A DNA stretch of 64,000 nt. Origin: Blautia sp. An249 (lineage in GTDB: Bacteria; Bacillota; Clostridia; Lachnospirales; Lachnospiraceae). Location of the stretch: NCBI RefSeq assembly GCF_002159835.1, contig NZ_NFJL01000003.1, positions 62,001-126,000 of the forward strand, given 5' to 3'. The notes under the pieces were generated by a model. It was not told the origin of the DNA, did no database searches, and saw only the letters and a program-made list of their open reading frames with translations. A program made the position numbers and the translations under genes. This document shows, in pieces, positions 8,780-17,321 of this stretch. Each line of letters begins with the position of its first letter. Within the stretch, counting starts at the first letter, position 1.

Positions 8780-9616
8780 ATGGAAAATATAATTGAAATC
8801 ACGGATTTCTCAGATCCCCGTCTGGATGTTTATGCGAGAATGTCCGAAGTGCAGCTTCTGAACCGGCATGAGCCCGATAAGGGAATCTTTATCGCGGAAA
8901 GTCCCATGGTAATTGAACGGGCCCTGGATGGAGGCTGTATTCCCATTTCCTTTCTGGTGGAACATAAGCATCTTCGCCATCAGGCGAAGGGTCTGATTGC
9001 ACGATGCGGGGAAATCCCTGTGTACACAGCAGAATTTGACGTGCTGACCCAACTGACCGGGTTTGCCCTGACAAGGGGAATGTTATGCGCTATGTACCGG
9101 CCCGCCCTGCCTGCTGTCAGGGATGTATGCAAAGGCGCCTCTAAAATTGCGGTTCTGGAAAATGTGGTAAATCCCACAAATGTTGGGGCGATCTTCCGTT
9201 CTGCGGCGGCTCTGAATATGGATGCGGTGCTTTTAACACCCGCATGCAGCAATCCCTTATACCGCCGGGCTGTCCGGGTAAGTATGGGAACGGTTTTTCA
9301 GATTTCGTGGACATTTTTTGATAAGAAAGAAGACTGGCCGGAAGGAGGAATCCGGCTATTACAAGAGCTTGGTTTTCGCACAGCGGCAATGGCACTGAAC
9401 GAGGAATCCGTTTCCATTGACGATCCCCGTCTAATGAAAGAAAAGAAACTGGCCCTGATTCTGGGAACAGAGGGAGACGGTCTGGCATCCGGCACCATCG
9501 CGCAATGTGATTATACCGTACGGATTCCCATGTCCCACGGAGTCGATTCTCTGAATGTGGCGGCTGCCAGCGCAGTTGCTTTCTGGCAGCTTGGAAATAA
9601 AACACGGACGGAATGA
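8780..9616 (+). CDS. SpoU/TrmH-family RNA 2'-O-methyltransferase
   Basis: A 278-residue methyltransferase with an N-terminal substrate-binding domain (RHEPDKGIFIAES) and a C-terminal SPOUT knot domain. The three family motifs are visible: NPTNVGAIFRSAAAL, LILGTEGDGL and IPMSHGVDSLNVAAASAVA. It methylates ribose 2'-OH in rRNA or tRNA using SAM; the exact site cannot be assigned. The start is ATG 8780 with GAGGAAGG nine bases upstream. A GTG at 8762 is in frame but lies within that ribosome-binding region. Confidence 0.9.
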   Translation: MENIIEITDFSDPRLDVYARMSEVQLLNRHEPDKGIFIAESPMVIERALDGGCIPISFLVEHKHLRHQAKGLIARCGEIPVYTAEFDVLTQLTGFALTRGMLCAMYRPALPAVRDVCKGASKIAVLENVVNPTNVGAIFRSAAALNMDAVLLTPACSNPLYRRAVRVSMGTVFQISWTFFDKKEDWPEGGIRLLQELGFRTAAMALNEESVSIDDPRLMKEKKLALILGTEGDGLASGTIAQCDYTVRIPMSHGVDSLNVAAASAVAFWQLGNKTRTE

Positions 9617-9716
9617 TAGTAGCCTCTCTTTACTTTTTCTATCACACCTGCTTCAAACTTTTAGCCTGAAAGGATGGATGAAAGAAGAAACTACCGTATA
9701 ACTCTCGGGTCACAAG

Positions 9717-9755
9717 AACCTCTTTTTTTCATATGCTAAGAAAAAAAGGTTTTTT
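9717..9755 (+). promoter_or_regulatory. Hairpin with T-run just before the start of the unknown gene at 9760
   Basis: AACC-TC-TTTTTTTC (9717-9730) pairs with GAAAAAAAGGTT (9740-9751) with a two-base bulge, followed by TTTTT. The right arm contains the AAAAGG that would serve as ribosome-binding site for ATG 9760. It may terminate transcripts from upstream, mask the ribosome-binding site, or both. Confidence 0.45.
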
Positions 9756-9759
9756 AGAA

Positions 9760-10242
9760 ATGGCGTTTGAGTCTTTTATGAAAGTGACTGGTGTCATCCA
9801 GAATATCCGAAGCGGAAACTCCTGCTGTACCCAGATGGTGTCCATCACCACAGAGGATGGACCGGTGAATCTGGTGGTTTCAGGAGATACAATGGTGGTT
9901 GATAATGTCCGGCTTCGCAGAGGAATGCGAATTGCAGCCTTTTACGATGGAAATCTGCCGGCTCCGGCAATTTATCCGCCCCAGTACCAGGCGGAGCTGA
10001 TTGCTTCTTTAAGAAGGAATCAGGACGTGACCTTAAAATTCTTTGACAGTTCAATGACGGCAGCAGATAATTCCCTGCAGTTAAATCTGTCTCCGCTGAC
10101 GCCCATAGAAACCATGAACGGCCAGCGGTTCTTATGCCGGCCGGAAAATCAGGAGCTTTTAGTTTTCTACACCACAACAACGTTCAGCATTCCGCCTCAG
10201 ACCACACCCCAGAGAATCATCGTCATGTGCCCGATGCAATAA
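9760..10242 (+). CDS. Conserved hypothetical protein, beta-rich
   Basis: A 160-residue soluble protein that I cannot assign to a named family. It has no signal peptide or membrane segment. It is rich in predicted strands, with a core around VSITTEDGPVNLVVSGDT, RRGMRIAAFYDG and PAIYPPQYQAELI, which looks like a small barrel. The start is ATG 9760 (MAFESF); an in-frame ATG at 9733 would place the start inside a terminator-like hairpin. Its last ten or so codons and its terminator are duplicated exactly at 18436-18554, so it is the insertion point of the following accessory block. Confidence 0.6.
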   Translation: MAFESFMKVTGVIQNIRSGNSCCTQMVSITTEDGPVNLVVSGDTMVVDNVRLRRGMRIAAFYDGNLPAPAIYPPQYQAELIASLRRNQDVTLKFFDSSMTAADNSLQLNLSPLTPIETMNGQRFLCRPENQELLVFYTTTTFSIPPQTTPQRIIVMCPMQ

Positions 10243-10326
10243 GAAAATCTATCTAAAGGTTTAAAGAAGAGACTATTCGATAAAATCAGACTTCTACAGA
10301 GTTCTGGCTTTTCAAGGATAGTCTCT
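10208..10326. repeat. 119-bp exact direct repeat, left copy
   Basis: Identical base for base to 18436-18554. It covers the last codons and stop of the unknown gene ending at 10242, plus the whole terminator. The two copies are 8228 bp apart and bound the MarR-to-transporter block. Confidence 0.97.
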
Positions 10327-10333
10327 CTTTTAC
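10268..10333 (+). terminator. Terminator inside the left 119-bp repeat
   Basis: AGAGACTAT (10268-10276) pairs with ATAGTCTCT (10318-10326). The interval contains a smaller CAGA/TCTG hairpin, and a T-rich stretch follows. It ends the gene at 9760-10242. Confidence 0.65.
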
Positions 10334-10364
10334 TTTCGATTTTTAGGCGATGGTTTTTTGCGTA

Positions 10365-10847
10365 TTATAAATCAAGATTCTTGCTTTCTTCCACATCCAG
10401 GAAAAAGGATTCGTTCATTTTGGTCTGGATCTTTTTGTATATTTCCAGTTCTTCTGTTGTAAATTCATCCAGCATACGAGCTGTCCGCTGATAGCAGGCC
10501 CTCTCAAATACTTTATGAGACTGATACAGAGTTTCCCCGTCTCCGGTTAGATACAGATTGTATTCTCTGTTATTCTTCTGATTTCGTTTCTGAATTAAAA
10601 ATCCTTTTCTTTTCATCCGGTACATAAGCTGGGAACAGGCGCTCTTGGTCTTCCCGAAATACTCGCTTAGCTCCGTAATCGTTATTCCTGGTTTATCGCC
10701 AATTTTCCTGATAAACTGGGATTCTGCCTGATACAGAATAATTCCGTTGTAATCATGCAGCAGGGAATTGTACTCTTCCACATATTTGCACCCTTCGTCA
10801 AAAACATCCAGAAGACTGCAAATTTGGTTGAAACGTTCATTATCCAT
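10365..10847 (-). CDS. MarR-family transcriptional regulator
   Basis: A 160-residue winged-helix repressor. The helix-turn-helix is visible in GITITELSEYFGKTKSACSQLMYRM, with helix 3 at KSACSQLMYRMKRKG, followed by the wing (RNQKNNREYNLYLTGDG). The start is ATG at 10847 with GGAG eight bases upstream; a longer in-frame start at 10883 lacks such a site. It is transcribed divergently from the MalY-flavoenzyme operon. An A/T-rich inverted repeat sits on that operon's promoter, so it probably represses it in response to a small-molecule inducer, perhaps the operon's substrate. Confidence 0.85.
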   Translation of the reverse strand: MDNERFNQICSLLDVFDEGCKYVEEYNSLLHDYNGIILYQAESQFIRKIGDKPGITITELSEYFGKTKSACSQLMYRMKRKGFLIQKRNQKNNREYNLYLTGDGETLYQSHKVFERACYQRTARMLDEFTTEELEIYKKIQTKMNESFFLDVEESKNLDL

Positions 10848-10984
10848 CGTATAATCTCCATCCTCTTTGGCAAAATTATACATGATTTGCAGAGGAATGT
10901 CAAAGAAGATTCTAGCTGTCTGAAAAAATCAGAAAAAAAATTATTTCATAAAAAAAGAAAGAGAAAATTGTGAAAAATAGAATA

Positions 10985-11029
10985 TTGATTTTGGGAAAAT
11001 ATAAGTTTATTATATTAATAGTTAATATA
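10985..11029 (+). promoter_or_regulatory. Promoter and putative MarR operator of the catabolic operon
   Basis: TTGATT (10985-10990), 17 bp, TATTAT (11008-11013). A perfect inverted repeat TATATTAA-TAG-TTAATATA covers 11011-11029 and overlaps the -10 box. Such A/T-rich palindromes are typical of MarR-family operators, and the marR gene lies next to it, divergently. Confidence 0.6.
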
Positions 11030-11068
11030 GTTTACTATTTATATATTAAATAGATAAGGAGATGAAAT

Positions 11069-12256
11069 ATGAAATACAATTTTGATAACTGGATCGATCG
11101 GAAAGATACCATGAGCCAGAAATGGGACGCCCAGGAAACCAACTTTCCGGATAATCCAGGGGCGCTTCCCATGTGGGTTGCCGATATGGATTTTCCCTGT
11201 CCCGGGCCCATTGTGGACGCAGTTGTAAAACGGGCGGCTCACCCCATCTACGGCTACAGTAAAATCGGCAGCGATTCCGCCGTACTTTCCGCCCGGTGGC
11301 AGAAGAAACGAAGGGGATGGGATGTGGATCCGGACTGGATTACTTTCAGCAACGGCATTGTCCCTGCCTTAAACGCCATTGTAACTGCTTTCACCAAACC
11401 GGGGGAGGGGGTAATTATTCAGCCCCCTGTATATTATCCTTTCCGGGAAGCGGTAGAAAATAACGGGCGTACCCTGGTTAATAACAATCTGGTTTATAAA
11501 GACGGAAAATGGGGGATTAATTTTGATGAACTGGAGAAACTGGCGGCGGAAGAAAACAATAAACTGTTGTTGTTCTGCCATCCCCTGAATCCTGTCTCCA
11601 GGGTACTGACGAAAGAAGAGCTTTTCAAAATTGCAGATATCTGTGTGCGGAATCAGGTATTGATTGCCGCCGATGAAATTCATCATGATCTGGTGTTTCC
11701 CCACTGCAGGTTTTATTCCCTGGCATCCTTATCCGGGGAGATTGCCGGTCAGACCATCACTGCAACAGCTCCTTCCAAAACCTTTAATATCGCGGGACTT
11801 CAGATGTCGGCGCTGATCATCCCCAATAAAGAACTGAAAAGGAAATTTGAAGAAGAAATGCAGCGGCGGTGCTACATTCCCAATCTTTTTGGTGCTGTGG
11901 CCTTCGAAGCCGCATATTCCCATCCGGAATGCGAAGAATATTTAGAACAGCTTCTTGAATACCTTTGGGGAAATTATCTGTATACAGATGAATATCTGAA
12001 AAAATATATGCCGGGAATTACCTGCCAGAAACCGGATGCCACCTATCTTTTGTGGCTGGATTTCAGAAAACTGAAAATGAAAGGAAAGGAGCTGGAAACA
12101 TTTTGTCTGAAAGAAGCAGGACTGGCGCTGGATTCAGGAGAATGGTTTGGAGGTGAAGGAGAAGGTTATATGAGGATAAACATAGGGTGTCCGAGAAGTC
12201 TGCTGAAGCAGGCGCTGGAACAGTTGAAAGAGGCTTATGACAAAAGAGGTTTTTAA
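11069..12256 (+). CDS. MalY/PatB-family PLP-dependent C-S lyase or aminotransferase
   Basis: A 395-residue fold-type I PLP enzyme. The N-terminal family stretch PMWVADMDFPCP is present. The PLP aspartate is in AADEIHHDLV (Asp202) and the Schiff-base lysine in APSKTFNIAGLQ (Lys237). MalY/PatB proteins cleave cystathionine-type C-S bonds or transaminate. One family position differs: NPVSRV replaces the usual NPxGRV. It is the first gene of the MarR-controlled operon, with only 15 bp to the next gene, so it probably supplies a lyase or transamination step in the same pathway. Confidence 0.85.
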   Translation: MKYNFDNWIDRKDTMSQKWDAQETNFPDNPGALPMWVADMDFPCPGPIVDAVVKRAAHPIYGYSKIGSDSAVLSARWQKKRRGWDVDPDWITFSNGIVPALNAIVTAFTKPGEGVIIQPPVYYPFREAVENNGRTLVNNNLVYKDGKWGINFDELEKLAAEENNKLLLFCHPLNPVSRVLTKEELFKIADICVRNQVLIAADEIHHDLVFPHCRFYSLASLSGEIAGQTITATAPSKTFNIAGLQMSALIIPNKELKRKFEEEMQRRCYIPNLFGAVAFEAAYSHPECEEYLEQLLEYLWGNYLYTDEYLKKYMPGITCQKPDATYLLWLDFRKLKMKGKELETFCLKEAGLALDSGEWFGGEGEGYMRINIGCPRSLLKQALEQLKEAYDKRGF

Positions 12257-12271
12257 AAAGGAGGAAAACAT

Positions 12272-14251
12272 ATGAATCAGTATTTTCCAAATTTATTCCG
12301 TCCCCTGAAAGTGAAAAAAACCACTTACCGGAACCGGATTTTCGGGTCTTCCACCGGTTCCAAGGAACTGACGGACTTAAATCATGTAAATCTGAAAAAC
12401 ATTGATTACTTAAAAAGAAGGGCCCAGGGCGGAGCGGCTATGGTATGTCTGGGAGACGTGGTAGTGGATGAGACCGGATTTGTGGACTGGAGCTATAAGG
12501 TAAAAGCCTTCGATGTGCGAAGCGAGGCCGGCTTTTACGATTTAGCCGGAGCCATTGAATCCCAGGGAGCCCATGCCGGAATGGAGCTGGTACATGCCGG
12601 GATGCATTTCCACGATGACAATCGGATCAATTACGGCCCCAGCGATATGGTGGATGAATTTGACCAGGGAGACGGTAACGGCATTCACCGTCACCAGATA
12701 ATTGAAATGCCGGAAGAGATTGTTGAACAGGTAGTGGAAAGTTATGGGAAAGCAGCCCTCAGGGCGAAACACTGCGGTTTTAGTTCGGTAGTTCTCCATG
12801 CAGGCCATGGATGGCTTCTATCCCAGTTTTTATCTCCTGTTCTTAATAAAAGAACCGATAAATTCGGCGGAAGCCTGGAAAACCGCGCCAGAATCACTCT
12901 GATGGTTATTGATCGGATTCGGAAATACTGCGGGCCGGACTTTGTCATCGAAGCAAAGATTTCCTGGAAAGAAGGCCGGACAGAAGGTTATCAGTTAGAA
13001 GACAGCATTGAATTCTGCAGAATGATGGAAGAACACGGACTGGATATGGTTCATGTCTCCTGTGGTTCCCTTCATTTCCACGATACCACCAATCTGTCCC
13101 ATCCAAGCTGGTTTGATACGGAGGAAGGACTGAATGTAGAGGCGGCTGCAGAGATTAAGAAACATCTGCATATCCCTGTGGGCGTTGTGGGGGCCATTAC
13201 GGATCCTTATGCCATGGAAGCCTGGATAAAAGAGGGACTGGTAGACTATGTGGTTCTGGCCAGAGCGTTAATCGCAGATCCCGATCTCCCTAAGAAAGCC
13301 ATGCATGGACGAGTGGATGAAATCCGGCCCTGCCTGCGCTGTCTGGCCTGTCTGACGGGAGGCTACTACAATCTTCCTATCCACTGTTCTGTAAATCCAC
13401 AGATTGGAAGAGACAGCGATTATAAATTCCAGCCTCTGCCGACCCGGAAGAAACGGGTCTTAATTGCCGGAGGGGGACCCGCCGGAATGGAAGCGGCCGT
13501 TACCGCAGCCCAGAGAGGCCACGATGTGATTCTCTGTGAAAAGAACGGACAACTGGGAGGGCTGCTGAACCTGGTGGAAAAGGAATCCTTTAAGAAACGA
13601 ATCGGAGTTTATAAAAGATACCTGGAACGCATGGTGGGGCGAAGTAAAGTAGACGTCCGTCTGAACACGGAAGTAACCCCTGAGCTGGTGGATGAATTAA
13701 AACCGGATTACGTAATCGCAGCCGTAGGCGGCCATGGCGCCCTTCCGCCGGTGAAAGGAATTGAAAAAGCGCTCACCATAACGGATTACTACAGAGACGA
13801 ACCGGAAGTGGGGGAGAAGGTTCTGATTCTGGGCGGCGGTCTGGCCGGAGCGGAATGTGCCATCGGCCTGGCCATGGAAGGAAAAGAGGCGACCATTGTG
13901 GAAATGTCCGACGCTCTGGCATCCGGCCCCAATACGCCTTATCCGGGAACAGGTTCTATGCAGATAGACGCTCTCTGGTCCAACATCGAAAAGTATAATG
14001 TCAGCGTCCTGTTAAATACCAAATGTGTAGAAGTTACAGACGAAGGAATGATTTGTCAGAAGAAAGACGGAGAGACGATAGAGCTGAAAGCGGATCGGGT
14101 CATTGTGGCTGCGGGCATTCTGCCAAACGAAACAACAGTGGAAGAGTTAAGAGATACGGTGATTGACTTTGCCGTAATCGGCGACTGCTATCAGCCGGGA
14201 TTAATCCGGACAGCCGCCAGACAGGGATATGATGCAGCGATGAATATCTAA
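12272..14251 (+). CDS. Fe-S flavin oxidoreductase, 2,4-dienoyl-CoA reductase/trimethylamine dehydrogenase family (paralog 1)
   Basis: A 659-residue three-part enzyme: FMN TIM barrel (about 1-340), a [4Fe-4S] site, then FAD and NAD(P)-binding domains (GGGPAG near 401, GGGLAG near 513). Relatives include 2,4-dienoyl-CoA reductase, BaiCD/BaiH, bilirubin reductase and trimethylamine dehydrogenase. The active-site block is HAGHGWLLSQF (176-186), with Trp181 where the reductases have their Tyr proton donor. Cysteines 354, 357, 360 and 372 are spaced C-x2-C-x2-C-x11-C, nearer to trimethylamine dehydrogenase than to dienoyl-CoA reductase. The substrate is unknown; reduction of an activated double bond or oxidative N-demethylation are both possible. 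Confidence 0.85.
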   Translation: MNQYFPNLFRPLKVKKTTYRNRIFGSSTGSKELTDLNHVNLKNIDYLKRRAQGGAAMVCLGDVVVDETGFVDWSYKVKAFDVRSEAGFYDLAGAIESQGAHAGMELVHAGMHFHDDNRINYGPSDMVDEFDQGDGNGIHRHQIIEMPEEIVEQVVESYGKAALRAKHCGFSSVVLHAGHGWLLSQFLSPVLNKRTDKFGGSLENRARITLMVIDRIRKYCGPDFVIEAKISWKEGRTEGYQLEDSIEFCRMMEEHGLDMVHVSCGSLHFHDTTNLSHPSWFDTEEGLNVEAAAEIKKHLHIPVGVVGAITDPYAMEAWIKEGLVDYVVLARALIADPDLPKKAMHGRVDEIRPCLRCLACLTGGYYNLPIHCSVNPQIGRDSDYKFQPLPTRKKRVLIAGGGPAGMEAAVTAAQRGHDVILCEKNGQLGGLLNLVEKESFKKRIGVYKRYLERMVGRSKVDVRLNTEVTPELVDELKPDYVIAAVGGHGALPPVKGIEKALTITDYYRDEPEVGEKVLILGGGLAGAECAIGLAMEGKEATIVEMSDALASGPNTPYPGTGSMQIDALWSNIEKYNVSVLLNTKCVEVTDEGMICQKKDGETIELKADRVIVAAGILPNETTVEELRDTVIDFAVIGDCYQPGLIRTAARQGYDAAMNI

Positions 14252-14275
14252 TCCTGAAATGTGAAAGGAGTACTT

Positions 14276-15265
14276 ATGCTTACCATTAAAGAAAATCTGT
14301 GGGAGACCATACGCGGACAGTCTCCGGATCGGTTTGTAAATCAGTACAGCTTTATGGGATTTCTGAGCGATCCGGTAAGAAAAGCGGCAGGATGTGCCTT
14401 AAAGCAGGGAGAAGAAGGAAGAAACGGCTGGGGTGTAAAGATTTGTTTCCCTGAAGGAACTCCGGGACAGTTTCCTCTCTGTGAGGGAGAGGATAAGCTG
14501 CTGAAAGATATTACCAGATGGAAAGAAGTGATCAAAGCCCCTCCCACCCAATTCAGCAGCAGCCAGTGGGAGCCCTATCTGAAAGAAGCCGGATCTGTCG
14601 ATCGAAATCAGGTATTTGCCACAGCTTACGTAGGAAACGGAATATTTGAAAAACTGCATTCCCTCATGGGAATGGAAGATACTATGATTAATTTTTATGA
14701 AGAACCGGAAGCCATGCACGATTTAATTGATTATCTGACCCAGTGGGAAATCCAGGGAGCAAAAGAAGTGATCTCCCATCTGCACCCGGAAGCCCTCTTC
14801 CATCACGACGACTGGGGAAGTCAGCGTTCTTCTTTCCTTTCTCCGGCTATGTTTGAAGAATTCATCGAACCGGCCTATCAAAAAATCTACGGATTCTGGA
14901 AAGAAAACGGTGTAAAACTGATTGTTCACCATTCAGATTCCTATGTGGCAAACCTGTTTCCGAACATTGTACGGATGAAGATAGATATTCTTCAGGGAGC
15001 CGTCTGGGAAAACGACATTCCAAAACTGATTCAGGAATACGGGGGAAAAGTCTCCATTATGGCAGGACTGGATAATGGAAAATACGATAAACCAGACTGG
15101 AGCAGAGAGGAAATCCATGCCGGACTGAAAGAGCTGTTTGAGACAGCGGGCACCAGATATTTGATTCCCTGTCTGACTATGGGCGGACCGGAGAGTACTT
15201 ACCCGGGCGTTTATGAAACGGTTACAGAGGAGATTGACGAATTCAGCAAAGTTTATTTTGGATAG
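14276..15265 (+). CDS. UroD/MtaA-like superfamily protein (putative methyltransferase)
   Basis: A 329-residue (beta-alpha)8 protein of the uroporphyrinogen decarboxylase/corrinoid-methyltransferase superfamily. HHDDWGSQ (176-183), the LSPAMFEEFIEP block and LTMGGPESTYPG near the C-terminus are typical of the methyltransferase-like branch. The zinc motif of MtaA/MtbA-type enzymes (His-x-Cys) is missing: the equivalent place reads HHSDS (218-222). No corrinoid protein gene is nearby. The start is ATG 14276, after AAAGGAG. It lies between two paralogous flavoenzymes, so it probably acts on their substrate or product; its reaction is open. Confidence 0.75.
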   Translation: MLTIKENLWETIRGQSPDRFVNQYSFMGFLSDPVRKAAGCALKQGEEGRNGWGVKICFPEGTPGQFPLCEGEDKLLKDITRWKEVIKAPPTQFSSSQWEPYLKEAGSVDRNQVFATAYVGNGIFEKLHSLMGMEDTMINFYEEPEAMHDLIDYLTQWEIQGAKEVISHLHPEALFHHDDWGSQRSSFLSPAMFEEFIEPAYQKIYGFWKENGVKLIVHHSDSYVANLFPNIVRMKIDILQGAVWENDIPKLIQEYGGKVSIMAGLDNGKYDKPDWSREEIHAGLKELFETAGTRYLIPCLTMGGPESTYPGVYETVTEEIDEFSKVYFG

Positions 15266-15279
15266 AACGGGGGAATTTC

Positions 15280-17259
15280 ATGAATCCATACTTTCCTAAT
15301 TTATTTCAGCCAATGAAAGTAAAAAACACGGTTTTTCGAAACCGGATTTTCGCAGCGCCTACATCGCTAAAAGAGCTTACCGATCACAATCATCTGGATA
15401 CGAAAGGGATTTTCTACTTTAAAAGAAAAGCCCAGGGAGGGGCGGCCAGTGTAGCTTTGGGAGAAGGGGTTGTTCATCCCACCGGATGTGTGGACTGGAG
15501 TTATAAAGTAAAACTCTATGATCCCCGAAGCGAAAGCGGTCTTTATGATCTGGCGGGAGCCGTTCGCCAGCACGGAGCCGTCCCTTCCCTGGAACTGAAC
15601 CATGCAGGGATGCATTTTCATGATGACAACCGAATCAATTACGGCCCCAGCGATATGGTGGATGAGTTTGATCAGGGAGACGGATATGGTATCCGCAGAC
15701 ATGAAATCCGGGAAATGCCAAGAGAAATCATCGAAGAAGTGACAGATGCCTACGGGAAGGCTGCCCTCAGGGCGAAACACTGCAGATTCGGGCAGGTGAT
15801 TGTACATGCAGGTCACGGATGGCTTCTTTCCCAGTTTTTATCCCCTGTTTTAAATAAGCGAACCGACGAATTCGGAGGGAGTCTGGAAAACCGGGCCCGA
15901 ATTACGAAAATGGTACTGGAGAAAATCCGGAAATACTGCGGAAAAAACTTTCCTATAGAAGTGCGGGTTTCCTGGAAGGAAGGGAAGACAGAAGGCTGTC
16001 AGCTAAAAGATACAATTGAATTCTGTAAGATGCTGGAATCCTATGGGGCAGATATGATACAGGTATCCTGTGGTTCCCTCCATTTTCATGATACGACCAA
16101 TCTGTCCCATCCCAGCTGGTTTGACACAGAAGAAGGAATTAACTTACAGGCAGCGGCAGAGATTAAGAAGCATCTGAATATTCCCATAGGCACCGTGGGA
16201 GCTGTCAGTGACCCGTACCTGGCGGATCAGTGGATTGGAGAAGGGAAAATTGATTATGTAGTAATGGCAAGCGCCCTGATTGCCGATCCGGATCTTCCAA
16301 GGAAAGCCATGTCAGGCCGCGCCGATGAAATTCGCCCGTGTATCCGCTGCCTGAGCTGCCATAACGGAGGATATTTTAATCTGCCGCTGCATTGCTCGGT
16401 CAATCCGGCAATCGGAAGAGATATGGAGTTCGCTTTTCCTCCGATAAGTACAGAGAAAAAGCGTGTGCTGATTGCAGGCGGCGGACCGGGAGGAATGACA
16501 GCGGCCCTGACGGCGGCTAAACGGGGACACGAAGTGATTCTGTGTGAAAAGCAGGATCATCTCGGAGGACTCCTGACGCTTATAGAGACAGAGCCTTTTA
16601 AAAATCGAATCGGACGTTACCGGGAATATCTGGAACGAATGATAGGAAAGAGCAGCATTGATGTACGACTAAATACAGAGGTTACGCCTAAACTGATAGA
16701 AAACATCCGGCCGGACAAGGTAATTGCTGCAGTGGGCGGAAAACCGGTGCTTCTTCCTATTCCGGGAATCGAAAAAGCAGTTCCTGTACTGGAATATTAT
16801 AAAAAGAAGCCGGCTCTTGGAAATCAGGTACTGGTACTGGGAGGAGGATTTGCCGGAGTGGAATGTGCCATCGGCCTGGCAATGGAAAAGAAAAAAGTGA
16901 CGGTTATTGAAATGGGGGAGGAAATTGCCTCCAGTCCGGACGCCCCGGCTCCCGGCACAGGAGTCATGCAGTTAGACGCACTGAAATCCAATGCGGAAAA
17001 ACACCAGGTTCAGATTCTGCTTCAGACGAAATGTGTGGAGGTTACAGAAGAGGGCGCATGGTGTGAAAATCCAAAAGGAGAAAAGATATTTCTGAAAGCA
17101 GACGCGGTAATTACTGCCTCGGGAATGCGCCCGGATGAGGAAACGGTAAACCGTCTGAGAGAAGCTTCTCTGGATTTCATCTGGATTGGAGACTGTCAGA
17201 GTCCGGGACTGATTCGGACGGCTGTCAGGGAAGGATTTGATGCAGCAATGGATATTTAA
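15280..17259 (+). CDS. Fe-S flavin oxidoreductase, 2,4-dienoyl-CoA reductase/trimethylamine dehydrogenase family (paralog 2)
   Basis: A 659-residue paralog of the gene at 12272, exactly the same length and with no visible gap in alignment. It shares HDDNRINYGPSDMVDEFDQG near 114-133, the HAGHGWLLSQF active-site block with Trp181, and the C-x2-C-x2-C-x11-C iron-sulfur pattern. Differences cluster around the N-terminal flavin/substrate region (AAPTSLKELTD versus GSSTGSKELTD; LGEGVVHPTGCVDW versus LGDVVVDETGFVDW). That suggests two related substrates, two successive steps or a heteromer. The UroD-like gene lies between the two copies. It was probably formed by duplication followed by divergence. 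Confidence 0.85.
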   Translation: MNPYFPNLFQPMKVKNTVFRNRIFAAPTSLKELTDHNHLDTKGIFYFKRKAQGGAASVALGEGVVHPTGCVDWSYKVKLYDPRSESGLYDLAGAVRQHGAVPSLELNHAGMHFHDDNRINYGPSDMVDEFDQGDGYGIRRHEIREMPREIIEEVTDAYGKAALRAKHCRFGQVIVHAGHGWLLSQFLSPVLNKRTDEFGGSLENRARITKMVLEKIRKYCGKNFPIEVRVSWKEGKTEGCQLKDTIEFCKMLESYGADMIQVSCGSLHFHDTTNLSHPSWFDTEEGINLQAAAEIKKHLNIPIGTVGAVSDPYLADQWIGEGKIDYVVMASALIADPDLPRKAMSGRADEIRPCIRCLSCHNGGYFNLPLHCSVNPAIGRDMEFAFPPISTEKKRVLIAGGGPGGMTAALTAAKRGHEVILCEKQDHLGGLLTLIETEPFKNRIGRYREYLERMIGKSSIDVRLNTEVTPKLIENIRPDKVIAAVGGKPVLLPIPGIEKAVPVLEYYKKKPALGNQVLVLGGGFAGVECAIGLAMEKKKVTVIEMGEEIASSPDAPAPGTGVMQLDALKSNAEKHQVQILLQTKCVEVTEEGAWCENPKGEKIFLKADAVITASGMRPDEETVNRLREASLDFIWIGDCQSPGLIRTAVREGFDAAMDI

Positions 17260-17321
17260 TTTAAGAGAAAGGGGAAGTAGCTCATTATCTTTTGGGAGGT
17301 AAACGAGATACGAGGTAAGAT

